Position numbers and translations under genes: made by a program | Part shown: piece after piece, positions 24,557-36,394 of the stretch | Numbering within the stretch: position 1 is the stretch's first letter | Layout of the letters: the number at the start of each line of letters is the position of its first letter | NCBI RefSeq assembly: GCF_041381155.1 | Contig: NC_091147.1 | Span: 36,856,553 to 36,920,552, forward strand | Length of the DNA: 64,000 nucleotides | From: Argopecten irradians | Lineage: Eukaryota; Mollusca; Bivalvia; Pectinida; Pectinidae | Direction of reading: 5' to 3' | Notes under the pieces: generated by a model | The model's database searches: none | What the model saw: only the letters and a program-made list of their open reading frames with translations | Told to the model about the DNA's origin: nothing

Positions 24557-26854
24557 ATGATGAAATGGAGAGTTGTCTCCCTTTTACTACTAGTAATGTT
24601 GGTGAGTTGTAAGTTTGCTGCCTCCTCCTCCATACTTGATTACCTACAATCCCACCACGGATTGCCCAACTTTACTAAAGCTGAGCTCGAGCATTTGGAG
24701 GCTCAAATTGGCGGAGCTATAGCCGGTGAGTTCAATGAGCAGACAAGATGCTCTACTTCTATTTGGAAATTCTATGTTGTCAAATCATAAAAATTGCAAA
24801 TAAAATATGTTTAAATCAAGATGCTCCACCGCTGATAAATGGCAATTTTTTCTCTCTATCAAAAACAGGAGCAGACAAATATGTATTTTTCTTCAGTGAT
24901 AATTGTCCCGAATAAATTCCATGACACTATATCCTATATGGAATGGATCACTGAATCTGAATGCTTTAAAACCAAACTAAATGATATAAAATTATTAAGT
25001 GTGTTGATTCGACACATATATTCACAATTAAACATAAGTTATTTTTCAAATGATCGTTTATGCTCTGTCGGCGATGGAGCATCTTTAAGGAAATCAAGTG
25101 TAGATTAAGTCATTATAATATAAGCAAAAACGAGTTGAAAACATACCAGAGATAAAAATAGAAATGAGATTATATAAACAAAGTAAGTTTAGTGGTAGAT
25201 TATGTTAGCGCTTTCCTTGCTGTCATTGAAGCACGAATTCGTGAAAAGCGATATTTTTTGTAATATATATATATGGCATTTCTAAAATTGAAACACTTAA
25301 AAAGAGAAAATTAATCAGTTTATATTGATATATTAATTCACATACTGTAAACCAACGATCATTCGTGTGCAATTTAAATTCGACAATTTCGGGATCTACT
25401 AAAATCTGCAAAAGTTAATCTCGATATGACTTAGTATGATAGTATCAAATGAAAGTAGAACTATATGTTATATGTTCCGCGAAATTAATCTCCGCGAAAT
25501 TGTTTGAAACGGAATTTGCGAAATTTGATAGCCGTGAATAGAAGTTGGTTTACATTATTGTAAATATGATATCTGGTAAAAACAAATAAAATTATATTCC
25601 ACCTGAATACTGTTATTGATTGATAGGTCACATTCCTGATTCGTTAATTGAGTCGTTGGGCGGTGTCATTGGCAAACGGCATCAGGTACGTACTGAACAA
25701 TAAAGCTACCAGCTTGTATTCTATGGCTATGTATGTTTCACATTGGGAAATATAACTTCATAGCAGTTGGTTATCGTTTATGTTTACACAACCCATTGTA
25801 AAATACGGCGCTTTTTCTTTTTAATAGCATTGCATTTACTGCATAACAGGTAATTGCTTATTCCAAGTATAAAACAACAAAATATTGACTCTCTATTTAG
25901 GCAGCATATTGTGGTGTGTTGTGGTTATTCTCCCTGACTGCAGATGAGACATATAGCTAAAATTATGGGATAAACAAGTTCTCCAACACGTGCCTGTTAT
26001 TTATCATGTTAAGCTAAAGACTCTGTCTTTTTCAAATTTTGTAAACTCAACTCCACAACTCGAATTTGATAAACATGATAAAAAACAGACATATGTTGGG
26101 GAACCTCTATTTTAAGGACAAAAAGCACATTGTCTGTTATAACCAAGACATATACAATTATCAAATGCCAAGTGTCTCTGTTAAATCTTTTAAATCATTT
26201 ACATACATTGAATTATTTCTTAACATTTTTGTATCTTTCCTTCCTTAAATATTGTTTTCTGATGGATAGTTTTACCTACCACAATAGTCTTTGGTTTTAA
26301 ATCTTTGTGATACGCACAACGGTTTACACGACAGGATCAATGTTTAATCCCAATGCAAATCTAGTTTTCACTTTAAAGATACTAATTAATTTTGCCCCTA
26401 AACAACCTTCTCGGTGGACCGTGAAATTAGGACAAAGAAATACTGTTCTAAGTGGTAATTGTCTTGTCAACAGAACATTATAAAAATGAAAAAAATAGTC
26501 TATTTTATTACCACTTTTTGCATACTACAGATCCTCTGTGGGTAGATATAGATCGCGATGTCAGCATTTTGTGAGCGATTTCGTGTCGTATTTTTTCTGG
26601 AAAATATGACGTTACGCTCGAAAACACACTACGTCACACTCAGTACGTACCCAGAAGGGCAGATAACTATGTAATATGCAAATACATTATAACAACTTGA
26701 ATTCTTTTCAATACAGTGATTGATTATACTTATATGCGTTTTTCTGTATGCCAATTTCTTGTTGTTTCATTCTGAAGCGATATCTTTTTGTTTTCAGACG
26801 TTTCACGAAAACTCGAAGCACCACAACAAACTTCAACCGTTTGATAGCCAATAA
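24557..26854 (+). CDS. Gene B: secreted 94-aa peptide precursor with a Gly-Lys-Arg site
   Basis: Three coding exons (24557-24725, 25627-25685, 26798-26854) join in frame: 285 nt, 94 aa plus stop. Introns are GT-AG (donors GTGAGT and GTACGT), and AATAAA follows at 26881. A second ATG directly follows the first, so the protein may start one residue later. Residues 1 to about 22 (MMKWRVVSLLLLVMLVSCKF...) form a signal peptide. NFT at 38-40 is a possible glycosylation site. GKR at 72-74 is a convertase site whose Gly could serve C-terminal amidation. Cleavage would leave a segment of about 49 residues ending VI(G) and a 20-residue His/Asn-rich tail. The mature part has no cysteine. The SILDYL start, phase-1 first exon and short GKR exon match gene A, so I infer paralogy. 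No known family is recognised. MITE copies sit in both introns. Confidence 0.8.
24818..25088. mobile_element. MITE family A, most complete copy, in intron of gene B
   Basis: The left end AAGATGCTCCACCGCTGATA and the right end TGTCGGCGATGGAGCATCTT are inverse repeats (about 20 bp, few mismatches). Length is about 270 bp. The interior matches the copies at 592 and 4865. Frames inside are not genes. Confidence 0.8.
25343..25556. mobile_element. MITE family B in intron of gene B
   Basis: TACTGTAAACCAACGATC at the left and AGAAGTTGGTTTACATTA at the right are inverse repeats. Internal TTCCGCGAAATT, CTCCGCGAAATT and TTTGCGAAATTT motifs are typical of the family. Confidence 0.75.
26513..26690. mobile_element. 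MITE family C in second intron of gene B
   Basis: The left end is TTGCATACTACAGATCCTCT; the right end GGGCAGATAACTATGTAATA is followed by TGCAAATACA. Interior GTGAGCGATTTCGTG, ATATGACGTTACGCTCG and ACGTCAC match the other copies. Confidence 0.7.
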
Positions 26855-26886
26855 TTTCATTAAAGCTCAAATTGAAACTAAATAAA

Positions 26887-27667
26887 ATCAAGTGACAGTT
26901 TGTTTGGTTTTTTTTTTTTTTTTTTTTTTTAATTTGTGTGTGTTCGTGTGTTTTTGCACCAGCTTTTGTCTCCAACCACATGTTGTCAGGAAATTAAATG
27001 AACTTAACAAAGGATGTAATATGTACATATGATTGAAATTATAAAGAAAATTATGAATGAAAGCCATAGTTTCAATTTACAAAAATAGTTACAATGTCGA
27101 TTTGCAAGCTAATACCGATATCGGATAGACTCAGCTGAACAATTTATTGTCAATGCTTTCAATATTAGGCATTATCTGTTTAACATTTTCTTTTCCTTAT
27201 AACGTGTCCTTTTCGATCTTATCAATACGTCTTTGATGTACAGTTCCAGCGATCGCTTTTTCACATATTGCAACTCACATTCACATTGAACATGCAACTT
27301 CACATTGAACTTTTACTGAAGGCTTCCGAATATTTTCCTGTTTTGCTGTATAAAAATAAAAACAAATTATAGACATTTGTTAGAAAGATAGTACCACATT
27401 TAATGACTAACTTTTTCGAAAATGAGTATGTTACATGAAATAATCTTTCATTGCCTTGGTTTCTTTTATCTTTTTGTAAGTTTAAACACTATTCCCAATT
27501 TTGATTCATCAATATTGCTTTACTTAAACTCGTTCCGAAACAAATATTAAAATCTTCTTACATGTAGCGATAATAACAATACAATATATATATATATATC
27601 GATATCTGCATAATCTGTGTAATCTATTTGAAGATCCAATTCGCAGTTTTGTCGTCTGGCCCGGTGA
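26887..27667. other. Downstream of gene B; poly-T tract, no gene
   Basis: A run of more than 20 T at about 26909-26930 follows the poly(A) signal of gene B, and a (TA)n tract lies near 27583. Nothing else is recognised. Confidence 0.5.
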
Positions 27668-27815
27668 TAGACGGCGGCGGGAAATATAAGACGACCCGCG
27701 TTATGGAAATTAACACTTGCTTTATTTTAGTAAAAATGTTCAGAAGATAATGATAACTGTTGAATTTGCGTTAAGCTTATAACATTTGCGACTTTACAAA
27801 ACTATCAATCCCATT
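27668..27815. mobile_element. MITE family E, right-end fragment
   Basis: GGCGGGAAATATAAGACGAC, CCGCGTTATGGAAATTAACA and ATGTTCAGAAGATAATGAT parallel 12819-12900 of the complete family E copy. Confidence 0.65.
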
Positions 27816-28833
27816 TTAAATTCCCATTTTAAAAAATGAAAGGCAATTAGGAAGTTAGTGCATTGGCCTTTATTAAAAAACTAATTAAAAATAAATTATA
27901 GTGTAATTAGTTTGAAGTTTAACCCCTAGATTGACTGGACTATTGGTTAGAGGTATTTGTTCTGTAGATCAGTAGGGTCCGTCAGGGGACAACGACTAAT
28001 GAGCCCATAATTCTCTCCACATACAAACACAAATCTCATTCCATCTCTTCCAGTGGTCTGAACAAATCAATCGTGATGTGCCTGGCATTAATACATCGGT
28101 AATCTGCAGTTTTGTAGACTTCATTGTAACAGTGATGAATAGACCATCCTACGCTATCAGGAAAAGCAAAACGAACAGAAGTAAATATAAGATAATGTTG
28201 CATTAATGATAATACGTAATCTAAGACCGACTGTGTTCAAGTATGTCCTGAAAAAAGTCAGTTGCTTCAAATATAATGATCTTTTTGAGATCAAAGCTTA
28301 CAAACGTACTTTCTCTGATATATAATTAAATAAGACCTTACATTCCAATTACAATGTTGTTTTTTATCTCGATTTCATCAAACATGTTTCTATTTGAAGA
28401 GGCTGTTGATATGGTTTACTCTCGCACATGATTTCAAAAGGCATTTGGAATCAATGCGGACATTTCCATGTACTCTTTACATCAGAAGACCAGCATCCAT
28501 TTTGATATCTTTCTCTTTATATACTGTTCAGAGTCCGTATTTTATTTCTTCGATGTTTTGTTCATGCATTTTCGGTGTAGTTCCTAGTATTCATGGTGAT
28601 TTTTAATTTTGCTAAATCCGCGGATCTTAACGAAGTACTAGAGGTAGCCGAGTCTGGCATCAGGTATATGTGGACATGATTATTTCATGAAAAATATATA
28701 CATGTAATATATGTTTATCTATTAAGGATGGAATTTCGTGGTCGGGATGTATATTCATTGCAGTTGGTAAAAGAATCCGCAAGTCATGATAATCAAACAC
28801 CCATGGAATATCACGATTTATCCGTAGCAGGTA
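27816..28833. other. No gene recognised
   Basis: AT-rich DNA. The small frames at 28394 and 28728 are not supported by signal peptide, splice sites or homology. Confidence 0.4.
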
Positions 28834-28868
28834 CGGGGGGGTGGGGGGGGGGTGGGGGGGTGGGGGGT
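28834..28868 (+). repeat. G-tract, potential G-quadruplex
   Basis: Four G-runs of 6-9 bases are separated by single T, all on the plus strand (for example GGGGGGGTGGGGGGGGGG). By base pattern this can form a G-quadruplex. It is isolated in AT-rich sequence. Confidence 0.85.
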
Positions 28869-29790
28869 CATTTACTGTCAGTCTCTCAACTGAACAATAC
28901 TAATAGCCAGTTAATACGAAGATTCATCATGAATGTGGGTGGACATGTCATGCAGGTTTCAGAATGAAATCAAAACTACGGATCGTGGATAGGAGACTTG
29001 GTGATAATGCCCCAAGAGGGAATTAGTAGCAACACAAATGAATTTAATCCTTGAAAACAAGGAAATGGCTTTTACTTTAAGATCCAATGATAAAATAAGA
29101 AGTTAATAGAGAAAGAAAAGGACGTTATATAAGCCATTATTTAATCAAAAGGACTATAGTGAAAGAAGTACAGTATAAAATACCATATCAATAATCCGAA
29201 ATGAAAGGCCAGAATAAATTCAAAGTAAAATCAAAAATCATTTCTGTGGAATATTTAGGGCCTTCTTCAGTCCAAAATAACACTAACGTGTTCATCTGCA
29301 TGTTCGTTTTCTTATAGTAATGATAATCAAATATACAAACGATAAATTGTGGCCGAATAAATAATCCATAGAAACGATGTTTTATGTTACTTTGAATTCG
29401 GTTTTGCCTTTTATTTATGATTACTAATATACTAGCTTTTAAGCGTTATTATCTCATAATGATTACTCAAGCTAGCCACATGTTCAAACCCTGATAGTAA
29501 CAATGGAATGTCACAGCCATTTTAATTGTGATATGTTGCTGTTTCACGTCAACATGAGTGATGTCATAATTTTCACGTTTTAGATGTCAATTATTTCACT
29601 ATATACTTCACTTCATCTAGGTTGAAATTTATATAACAATAGTAACAAAACAAATGTAAATATTGTACATTATGAATCGCAACAAGACGTATTGATAACA
29701 TGGCAAATAAATGGACCCTAAATTACAGAATGCGTGCAAAATGGCATCATCACATTTTCAGGTTTTTGCATATGCCGAAAAGCACTATGG
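28869..29790. other. No gene recognised
   Basis: AT-rich DNA between the G-tract and the 49-bp minisatellite, with no supported feature. Confidence 0.4.
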
Positions 29791-29794
29791 TCTA

Positions 29795-30797
29795 TAACAC
29801 GAACATACCACAGTCTCCCAACACATACAGATATCCACACATACAACACGAACATACCACAGCCTCCCAACACATACAGATATCCACACATACAGCACGA
29901 ACATACCACAGCCTCCTAACACATACAGATATTCATATATACAACACGAACATACCACAGCCTCCCAACACATACAGATATTCATACATACAACACGAAC
30001 ATACCACAACCTCCCAAAACATACAGATATTTACACATACAACACAAACATACCGCAACCTCCCAAAACATACATATATTTACACATACAACACGAACAT
30101 ACCACAGCCTCCCAACACATACAGATATCCACACATACAATACCACAGCCTCCCAACACATACATATATCCACATATACAATACGAACATACCACAGCCT
30201 CCCAACACATACAGATATTCATATATACAACACGAACATACCACAACGTCCCAACACATACAGATATTCATACATACAACGCGAACTATCACAGCCTCCC
30301 AACGCATACAGATATCCACACATACTACAAGAACATACCACAACCTCCAAACACATACAGATATTCATATATACAACACGAACATACCACAACCTCCCAA
30401 CACATACAGCTATTCACACATACAACACGAACATACCACCAGCCTCCCAACAAATGCAGATATTCACACATACAACACGATCATACCACAGCCTCCCAAC
30501 ACATACAGATATCCACACATACAACACGAACATACCACAGCCTCCCAACACATACATATATCCACATATACAATACGAACATACCACAGCCTTCCAACAC
30601 ATACAGATATTCATATATACAACACGAACATACCACAACGTCCCAACACATACAGATATTCATACATACAACACGAACTATCACAGCCTCCCAACACATA
30701 CAGATATTCACACATACTACAAGAACATACCACAACCTCCAAACACATACAGATATTCATACATACAACGCGAACTATTACAGCCTCACTAAGCCAC
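29795..30797. repeat. 49-bp minisatellite, about 20 copies, derived from repeat R1
   Basis: Units of about 49 bp are built from CACGAACATACCACAGCCTC, CCAACACATACAGATA and TCCACACATACAA. The same string occurs once, in the same order, in the R1 repeats (for example CACGAATATACCGCAGCC... at 31546). Forty-nine is not a multiple of 3, so frames rotate. The 406-codon plus frame and several minus frames (His/Thr/Pro/Tyr- and Cys/Val/Trp-rich) are by-products of stop-free repeats. Confidence 0.93.
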
Positions 30798-30799
30798 AA

Positions 30800-31404
30800 C
30801 CTTCTAACATATGCTAATATTCTATTCTTGATTCGTGAATCTAAAAATCACAACATCTGGAACTGTAATTATTTCAACCAAATTATTACTTCTACTTTTA
30901 TTTCGTACTTCTGTGAATGAATGAAGGATTTACATGAAATATCACTTGTATCGCGTTACGTTACGTTTATAGTGTGGTTCATTGTAAAATACTGTCATCA
31001 AACTTTATGATTTTAATGGTGACGTTTATAAGGGTTTGGATATCACCCGCAGGTTTCTCATAAGGAACGCTCCATATGATGATTCAGAGTATGACAAAAA
31101 CACAAAGGTAAATTGATTTGTAACCTTGTTAACAATACACAGGTTACTATGTACACAATAGCATTCATTAACGTCACGCATAGTTTTTATAAAATCATGA
31201 GCACTTCCTGAATACCACATTAGAATTATGAGAAATGAAGCACTGAAAGAAAATTTCTTTTGTGACTTTTCTCGTATTATATAACTAAATTCCATCTTAT
31301 TTCCTTAATAAATTGCCGTATGACCCTACAGGTGAAGCGTTGGTGACACTTGCGCCTGTGAGGAAGACGCTGAGTTCTGTTCCCTGAACGAAACACATCA
31401 TAAA
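30800..31404. other. No gene recognised
   Basis: AT-rich DNA. A weak 3'-exon-like segment lies at 31333-31387 (CTACAG acceptor, short frame to a stop, then AATAAA), but no matching upstream exon was found. Confidence 0.35.
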
Positions 31405-31625
31405 CAATAAAAGTGAGAGATTCTGCTCCTATTTAGCGCTCAGTACAATGGGAATGGGACCACTAATTTGCCCTTTGTCAGTATGCTGCATGTGAAATAG
31501 CACTATAAAATGGCAAGAGTACCCGTAGCACAAGGAGACATATCACGAATATACCGCAGCCTTCCAAAACATACAGACATTCACACACCGCTATACATGG
31601 GAGGCCTTCCTTAAATTATTTTGAC
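31405..31625 (+). mobile_element. SINE-like repeat R1
   Basis: The ordered blocks TTCTGCTCCTATTTAGCGCT, TTTGCCCTTTGTCAGTATG, ATAGCACTATAAAATGGCAA, CACGAATATACCGCAGCC and CATGGGAGGCCTTCCTTAAA match the copies at 46395 and 47870. Confidence 0.8.
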
Positions 31626-31639
31626 TGTTTGATTGTCAT

Positions 31640-32305
31640 ATTGATGGACTTGCAGAAAAAACAGTCGAACATTTTATTCTATTCTATTAAGCATATGTTA
31701 TACTAAAGAGTTATGATGGTTGATAGATTGAGTATCTGCTTTTATCACGAACCTTAAGTTAAAGTATTCGTTGGTGGAACAGTTTTGATACAAAATTATG
31801 TGACGCCGTCACGATTTTCACCAGCCTCTATGGGGAGCTTCCAATGTTCTCCCACAGCGGGGGTCATTTCAGCGATATAAGGACAGTATGATCGAATTAG
31901 GCCATCAACGACGCCTTTAACGGTACAAGATCCTTTAAAGTGCCGCTTAATGTCGCTCTCTTACAACTCAGGGTCACCATAACATTAAATTAAGGAGACC
32001 CTGGCGGCATGAATATCTGTTTTACAATTTTCATCCCCATCTCCATCATGGTTGGTTCTCTGAAATGGTATGAACAATGATCAAATTTGCACTTAAATAT
32101 GATGTAAGGTTTTTGCTTTGTGTCAGTTTTGTTTTCATCAATTTTCATTATAGCTATGATTCTCTCTGAACACAACGTCATTGACACAATTATTTTTTTT
32201 ATGTCTCCGGAATGATATCATTTTGCCCTGAAGCCACATATGGTACTTATTAATAAGTCAACTTTTACGTCCAAATTACCATCCCCTGTTATTTGCATGA
32301 AGATG
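31640..32305. other. No gene recognised
   Basis: Mixed-composition DNA, including a slightly GC-richer patch at 31800-31990 that may be an old repeat. Nothing could be assigned. Confidence 0.35.
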
Positions 32306-32309
32306 ATAT

Positions 32310-33145
32310 TTTCGCGATTTCACGAGTGAGTTATTTTTTTTTTAATTTACAAAAGCCCGAACCTTAGCGAGTGTCTTTTGTAACTTTTAAAAAATAACTT
32401 ACGAGTGTGAACTAAATCTAATATTCAACAACCACGAGTAGTGTGACCTGTTTCTCCTATAATTATATTCGTTTTTAGTCGATAGAAATACGGCAGGAAT
32501 ACGGTAACGTGTATTTACCGAAATATGCAAATAAGGTGTAGTAATATCTTTATCAGAAATAGACACTAATTAGTATTCAAAAGTAATCGTTTGATAAAGA
32601 ATCCATTGATATAAAATTCATCTAATTGGGAACATAATTAATACTTATTTACCGTCTTATTGAGTTCATAGTTTAAATTTTCATAGTTGCTTCCAGAAAT
32701 TAAAACTCAATGTCGAACTACATGTATACATTTAAAAGCATTCGAACTACATGTATACATTTAAAAGCATTCGCAAGAGACGGCTTCGTTAATTTCCCGC
32801 CAGATAATCAGCAAGAACAAGTTCGTTTCATACACGTTAAATCTACGAAACTCATCAGTAAAATTCTTGTTCGTCAAGATGTATTATAAGTACTAAAGGT
32901 CATTTTAACATGTATAAAAACGTCACGTATTTCAATACAACGACCACGACGCTTACGCTCTTCAACAGCAGTTTTGGACGTCAAGCGGCGATCGCAACAT
33001 AGAATGACGTCATTTCATTATTGATGACGTTGACACTGAGAAATAAGTAGTTCGGTCTAAGTTTACCGTGTCAGCCAATCAGATGCCTACAGAGTTTATG
33101 CCACGTGTGGTATAAACAAATTGTTATTAATCAACAGCTGCAGTG
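32310..33145 (+). mobile_element. Long repeat family L, copy 1
   Basis: This segment recurs in reverse complement at 61812-62660. Shared landmarks in order are CACGAGTGAGTTATTTTTT with its inverse TTTTAAAAAATAACTTACGAGTG (an internal hairpin), the CAACAACCACGAG region, CGATAGAAATACGGC, ATAAAGAATCCATT, the CAACGACCACGACG region, GCGGCGATCGCAACATAG, ATTGATGACGTTGACACTGA, CCGTGTCAGCCAATCAGATG and GTGGTATAAACAAATTGTTA. Several TGACGTCA-like motifs lie at 33005-33030. A 29-bp direct duplication (CGAACTACATGTATACATTT...) is at 32714-32772, only in this copy. Confidence 0.8.
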
Positions 33146-33349
33146 TTTATCCAATGTCCTGAGACTTGAATAACAATAAAAATAGTATAAAAATATACAT
33201 TAGATAAATAAAAATACACACATTTACTCTGGTATTGCTCTTTGGATTTTTTATAAGACATTCACAATGATGTTTTTCATTTTCTCGTATAAAGACAAAA
33301 TTCATAGAATTGATTTTGTATTATGTTCTTTTTCTGTGAATGAACATTT

Positions 33350-33665
33350 ATTTTGTCAAGGCTAAAACATAATTTCAGGTGTTTAGTTATAAAGAACAGC
33401 GATGGTTCCAATAGATCTCCTTGTAGCATTGCTAGTCTCAGAGTTTGTGCCGTTTCCGTTGACCAATTCTGTTTTCTGTTTTTCAAGTGGGAACTGCACC
33501 ATCCAACTGACTAAATTCCTCTTATTTCGAGTTTTCCACATAGTATACAGGAATCAAGGGTGTCAAATGCATTCTTAGGTCGAGTAATATCATTCAAGTT
33601 AACAAAGTTTTAGCTGATTGGGACATTACGGGGTCAACTACTTGAATGAGACACAAATCAGTAGA
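33350..33665 (-). pseudogene. LINE reverse transcriptase fragment
   Basis: On the minus strand two frames together give RT-like blocks: LIQVVDP, then NAFDTLDSCILCGKLEIRGI (the 'KAFDT.DH.IL..KL...GI' region with the first catalytic Asp), then SHLKNRKQNW, then LQGDLLEPSLFFI (the 'PQG..LGPLLF' block). A stop and frame changes separate them, and nothing recognisable follows where YADD should be. The style is that of CR1/jockey-like LINEs. It is dead. Confidence 0.65.
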
Positions 33666-35212
33666 TTATGAAGCTTGATTGAAGCTCGTACAAATGCTGG
33701 AGGGACCTGCCTGACATTTCATATGTAGACTCATATTGGACACTGGTTATGCATTCCCATATACATACAACATGTTTGCGGCTACAAGACAACAGTTTTA
33801 TTACAAAGAGCCACGACATGAACATATCGCTGTCTTCCAAACATATTTTGACGCCATTATCATCTTGAGGTCCTAATGGTGGCGCGGTAATGTTTATGTG
33901 TTATTGTTGCGCACCTGTTGGCTTTTTCTCCTCATATGACATGTTATATCTTAGAAGACGCCTACATGCGATTTTAATTACAATAACATCAAGTATTACT
34001 TATGAACCTAAATTATCACACGAATAGCATCTTAGCAATAATCGTGATCCTAATGTGATATTTCACCAACACGTTCTCTGGCCCAAAAATAACCTCTTTT
34101 TAAGCTTGCGATGACACAGGCTAATTCGTTAAAACCTTATTTCATTAAAAACCCAATATCTTTGAACCGATGGAACTTACTATGGTCACAAATCCAATTA
34201 TGTTTAAATTGTATTCATTTACCAGTATTGTAGATCTGTCGCTTTCAAACCCAGTTCCCTATGGGTCTCGAAGCGCTAACAACTGTTGAAGAACACTGAT
34301 TCCTTAAGACGTTTACAAAGTTCTGTCTATCTCTATGAAATCTCCTCTCCCATGAGTCGCACGCAAAAGACGTTAGGTAAAGTTCACTTTTGGGTTGTTG
34401 TCGGAATGTTATTCTTTGCAAGTAGTGTGCCTTGGTCACGGCTTGATTCCCTCCTGGACCACGGATCTGGTTACATAAGACAGATGTTACCGAGTACGCA
34501 TATAGAGGCAAGGGAGTGTAAGCGAAAGGTCAGTAATTCTGCAGAGATGTATGTGCTTTAATTATAGTTACGACAGTGACAAGAAAGGTTGTGCGCACTT
34601 CATTTTAAACGAAATGTGTTCGTGAGAAAGAGTCAGATTTAGCTTTTTTGTCAGCCTAAAAATGAATTTGTAAATGAAAAATTGGATATTGTTTTTCATT
34701 ATTTATATTGATTTGCAGTATTTAAACGTTGTTCAAAGATGGAAATGGGTTAAAAAAATCGAATACAATGCTGTATCAAGAATATTCCAGTCAAAATGAT
34801 ATTTAAGGATCACTAAGTCGTTTTTGAAATGTAAGAAAGATTTTTTTTGTCAAACTCAACTCAAGTTCTATTATCTCATTATGTCCCCTACGCGACATTT
34901 TAATGGCAGTTTCTGTTCCTGGTTATCTCCCCTGGTCTAGATACCAATAATCCAAGATTTTTTCCTCTACTCACTAAGATTCAATAAAAATCAGTTTTTG
35001 TGAATGACTTGATGGTCTCTAAAATGGCGGCTTCTGTTCCTGTTTAGTCCTAAGCTTGGAGAGAAAAGGTACCTGGTTTGTCTGTACAGTCAGTACAATG
35101 CGACATGGCGGAATGTATTGATCAATGTTTTGACGTATTTTTTCATACTGCTAAAACTTTGAACTTATTGCATTCAGCCGCCGAAATCATACATCATATC
35201 GCATACCACGCA
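33666..35212. other. No gene recognised
   Basis: Frames on both strands at 34245-34561 are of similar length but show no motif that I can place. Two similar short segments (GGCAGTTTCTGTTCCTGGTT ~34902 and GGCGGCTTCTGTTCCTGTTT ~35025) suggest an old duplication. Confidence 0.35.
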
Positions 35213-35335
35213 AAGGGGGTCGCGGTGACTGGATAGTTAAGATGTCTTTACAGATTACCAAATATTCTTACCTCTGAGTTTTGAGTTCGAGTTCCATGTG
35301 GGAGAGAACTGTGGGGTTTTTTTTCCCTCCGGCTA
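35213..35335 (+). mobile_element. tRNA-derived SINE head (truncated)
   Basis: GGGGGTCGCGGTGACTGGAT followed by AGTTAAGATGTC, CCTCTGAGTT and GAGTTCGAGTTCCATGTGGG shows the A-box and B-box-like regions of the family seen complete at 50668. Confidence 0.7.
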
Positions 35336-35944
35336 TGCACCATCTCTTAAAACTGGCTCGTTCTAAAGGGTCCCTTGCCTTGATTGTTATTATGACGTTA
35401 ACGCTATCTAACCAAGTTCTTGTAGAGTATTGTATTCAGTATTGTAAGCTGTTGAAAAGATATTAGACATGGAAACTAAAATTAATTTCAATTATTTTTA
35501 TACACAATAACAAGTCTTCTAGTTCAAGAGGAATTATTGAAAGACTTTGTTTCGCTTTATCACTTTATTAGTCTAAAATATTCACATTCATCTTGTTTTT
35601 GCTTCAATCATCTTTATTTATCAACGTCATCCGCTGAAATAATTAAGATTTTAGTTATTATGCGGTGTGTTTCGTTTTCTTTTTACGTTTTCTAAATAGC
35701 TTTCATTTGAGTTTGGTATGCGAGTGATGAGGTTTGTTTAATTGTTTAGTACATCTTGTGTTACCGCTCAAACAATACAGACCTTCGGTTAGTATCATGC
35801 AACGACACGTAGGATTCAAATTCGTAACATAGAGGTAGGATTTTCACAACGCCATATCGGTCACAGCGGTCGGGGTCACTATGATATCGGCTGAGAGCAC
35901 TTGATATCCGGAGGTTGTTTATGTTGTGATGCGGTTGTTCTGTT
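35336..35944. other. No gene recognised
   Basis: AT-rich DNA without supported features. Confidence 0.4.
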
Positions 35945-36295
35945 TATTAGATTTAACGTCCCATTATCAGCCGGGTTCAGTTAAGGGCAGCCTCCACTGC
36001 ATGCAGCGTGTTACGTGTCAGACTGCTTCTGTGGGAGGCTGCGGTATATTTGTGTTGTGTCTCATTGTAGTAGTTGAACTCTTATAGTTTTATGGTGCTA
36101 TCTCACTGAAAAACACTGAACCAGACACGAAAATAGCATACCCACACGGTCAGAGAACACTGAAAACAGACACGAAAATAGCATACCCACACGGTCAGAG
36201 AACACTGAAAACAGACAAACCAGTCGTCTCACTCCCTTTATTCTAAATGCTACGAAGGAGCATAAATTACCACTTTATAGAACATCGTGTTGTGT
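35945..36295 (-). mobile_element. SINE-like repeat R1 with internal 45-bp duplication
   Basis: The minus strand reads TATAAAGTGGTAATTTATGC...GGAGTGAGACGACTGG, then the GGGAGGCTGCC end, then CCCGGCTGATAATGGGACGT, the tail shared with the tRNA-derived SINE. Two adjacent 45-bp copies containing ACGAAAATAGCATACCCACA (36126-36216) interrupt it. Confidence 0.75.
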
Positions 36296-36394
36296 CTCGA
36301 CCTGGGAACAAAACATCACCAAAATTAGTAAACAGACACCATTTATTATCACACAATAGGGGCAGTAGGTACAATTCTAAAACACAACATTGAT

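Noticed and set aside
29700-30920. A 406-codon frame rich in His, Thr, Pro and Tyr
   Set aside because: It lies over the 49-bp minisatellite, whose period is not a multiple of three, and several overlapping frames on both strands are equally open.
31333-31387. Terminal coding exon of a third GKR-type precursor (acceptor, short frame to a stop, AATAAA)
   Set aside because: The acceptor has a weak pyrimidine tract, no signal-peptide exon with a matching phase was found upstream, and similarity to gene A/B exon 2 is not convincing.
34245-34561. Overlapping 88- and 91-codon frames on opposite strands
   Set aside because: No recognisable motif, no splice or poly(A) context; a decayed repeat is more likely.
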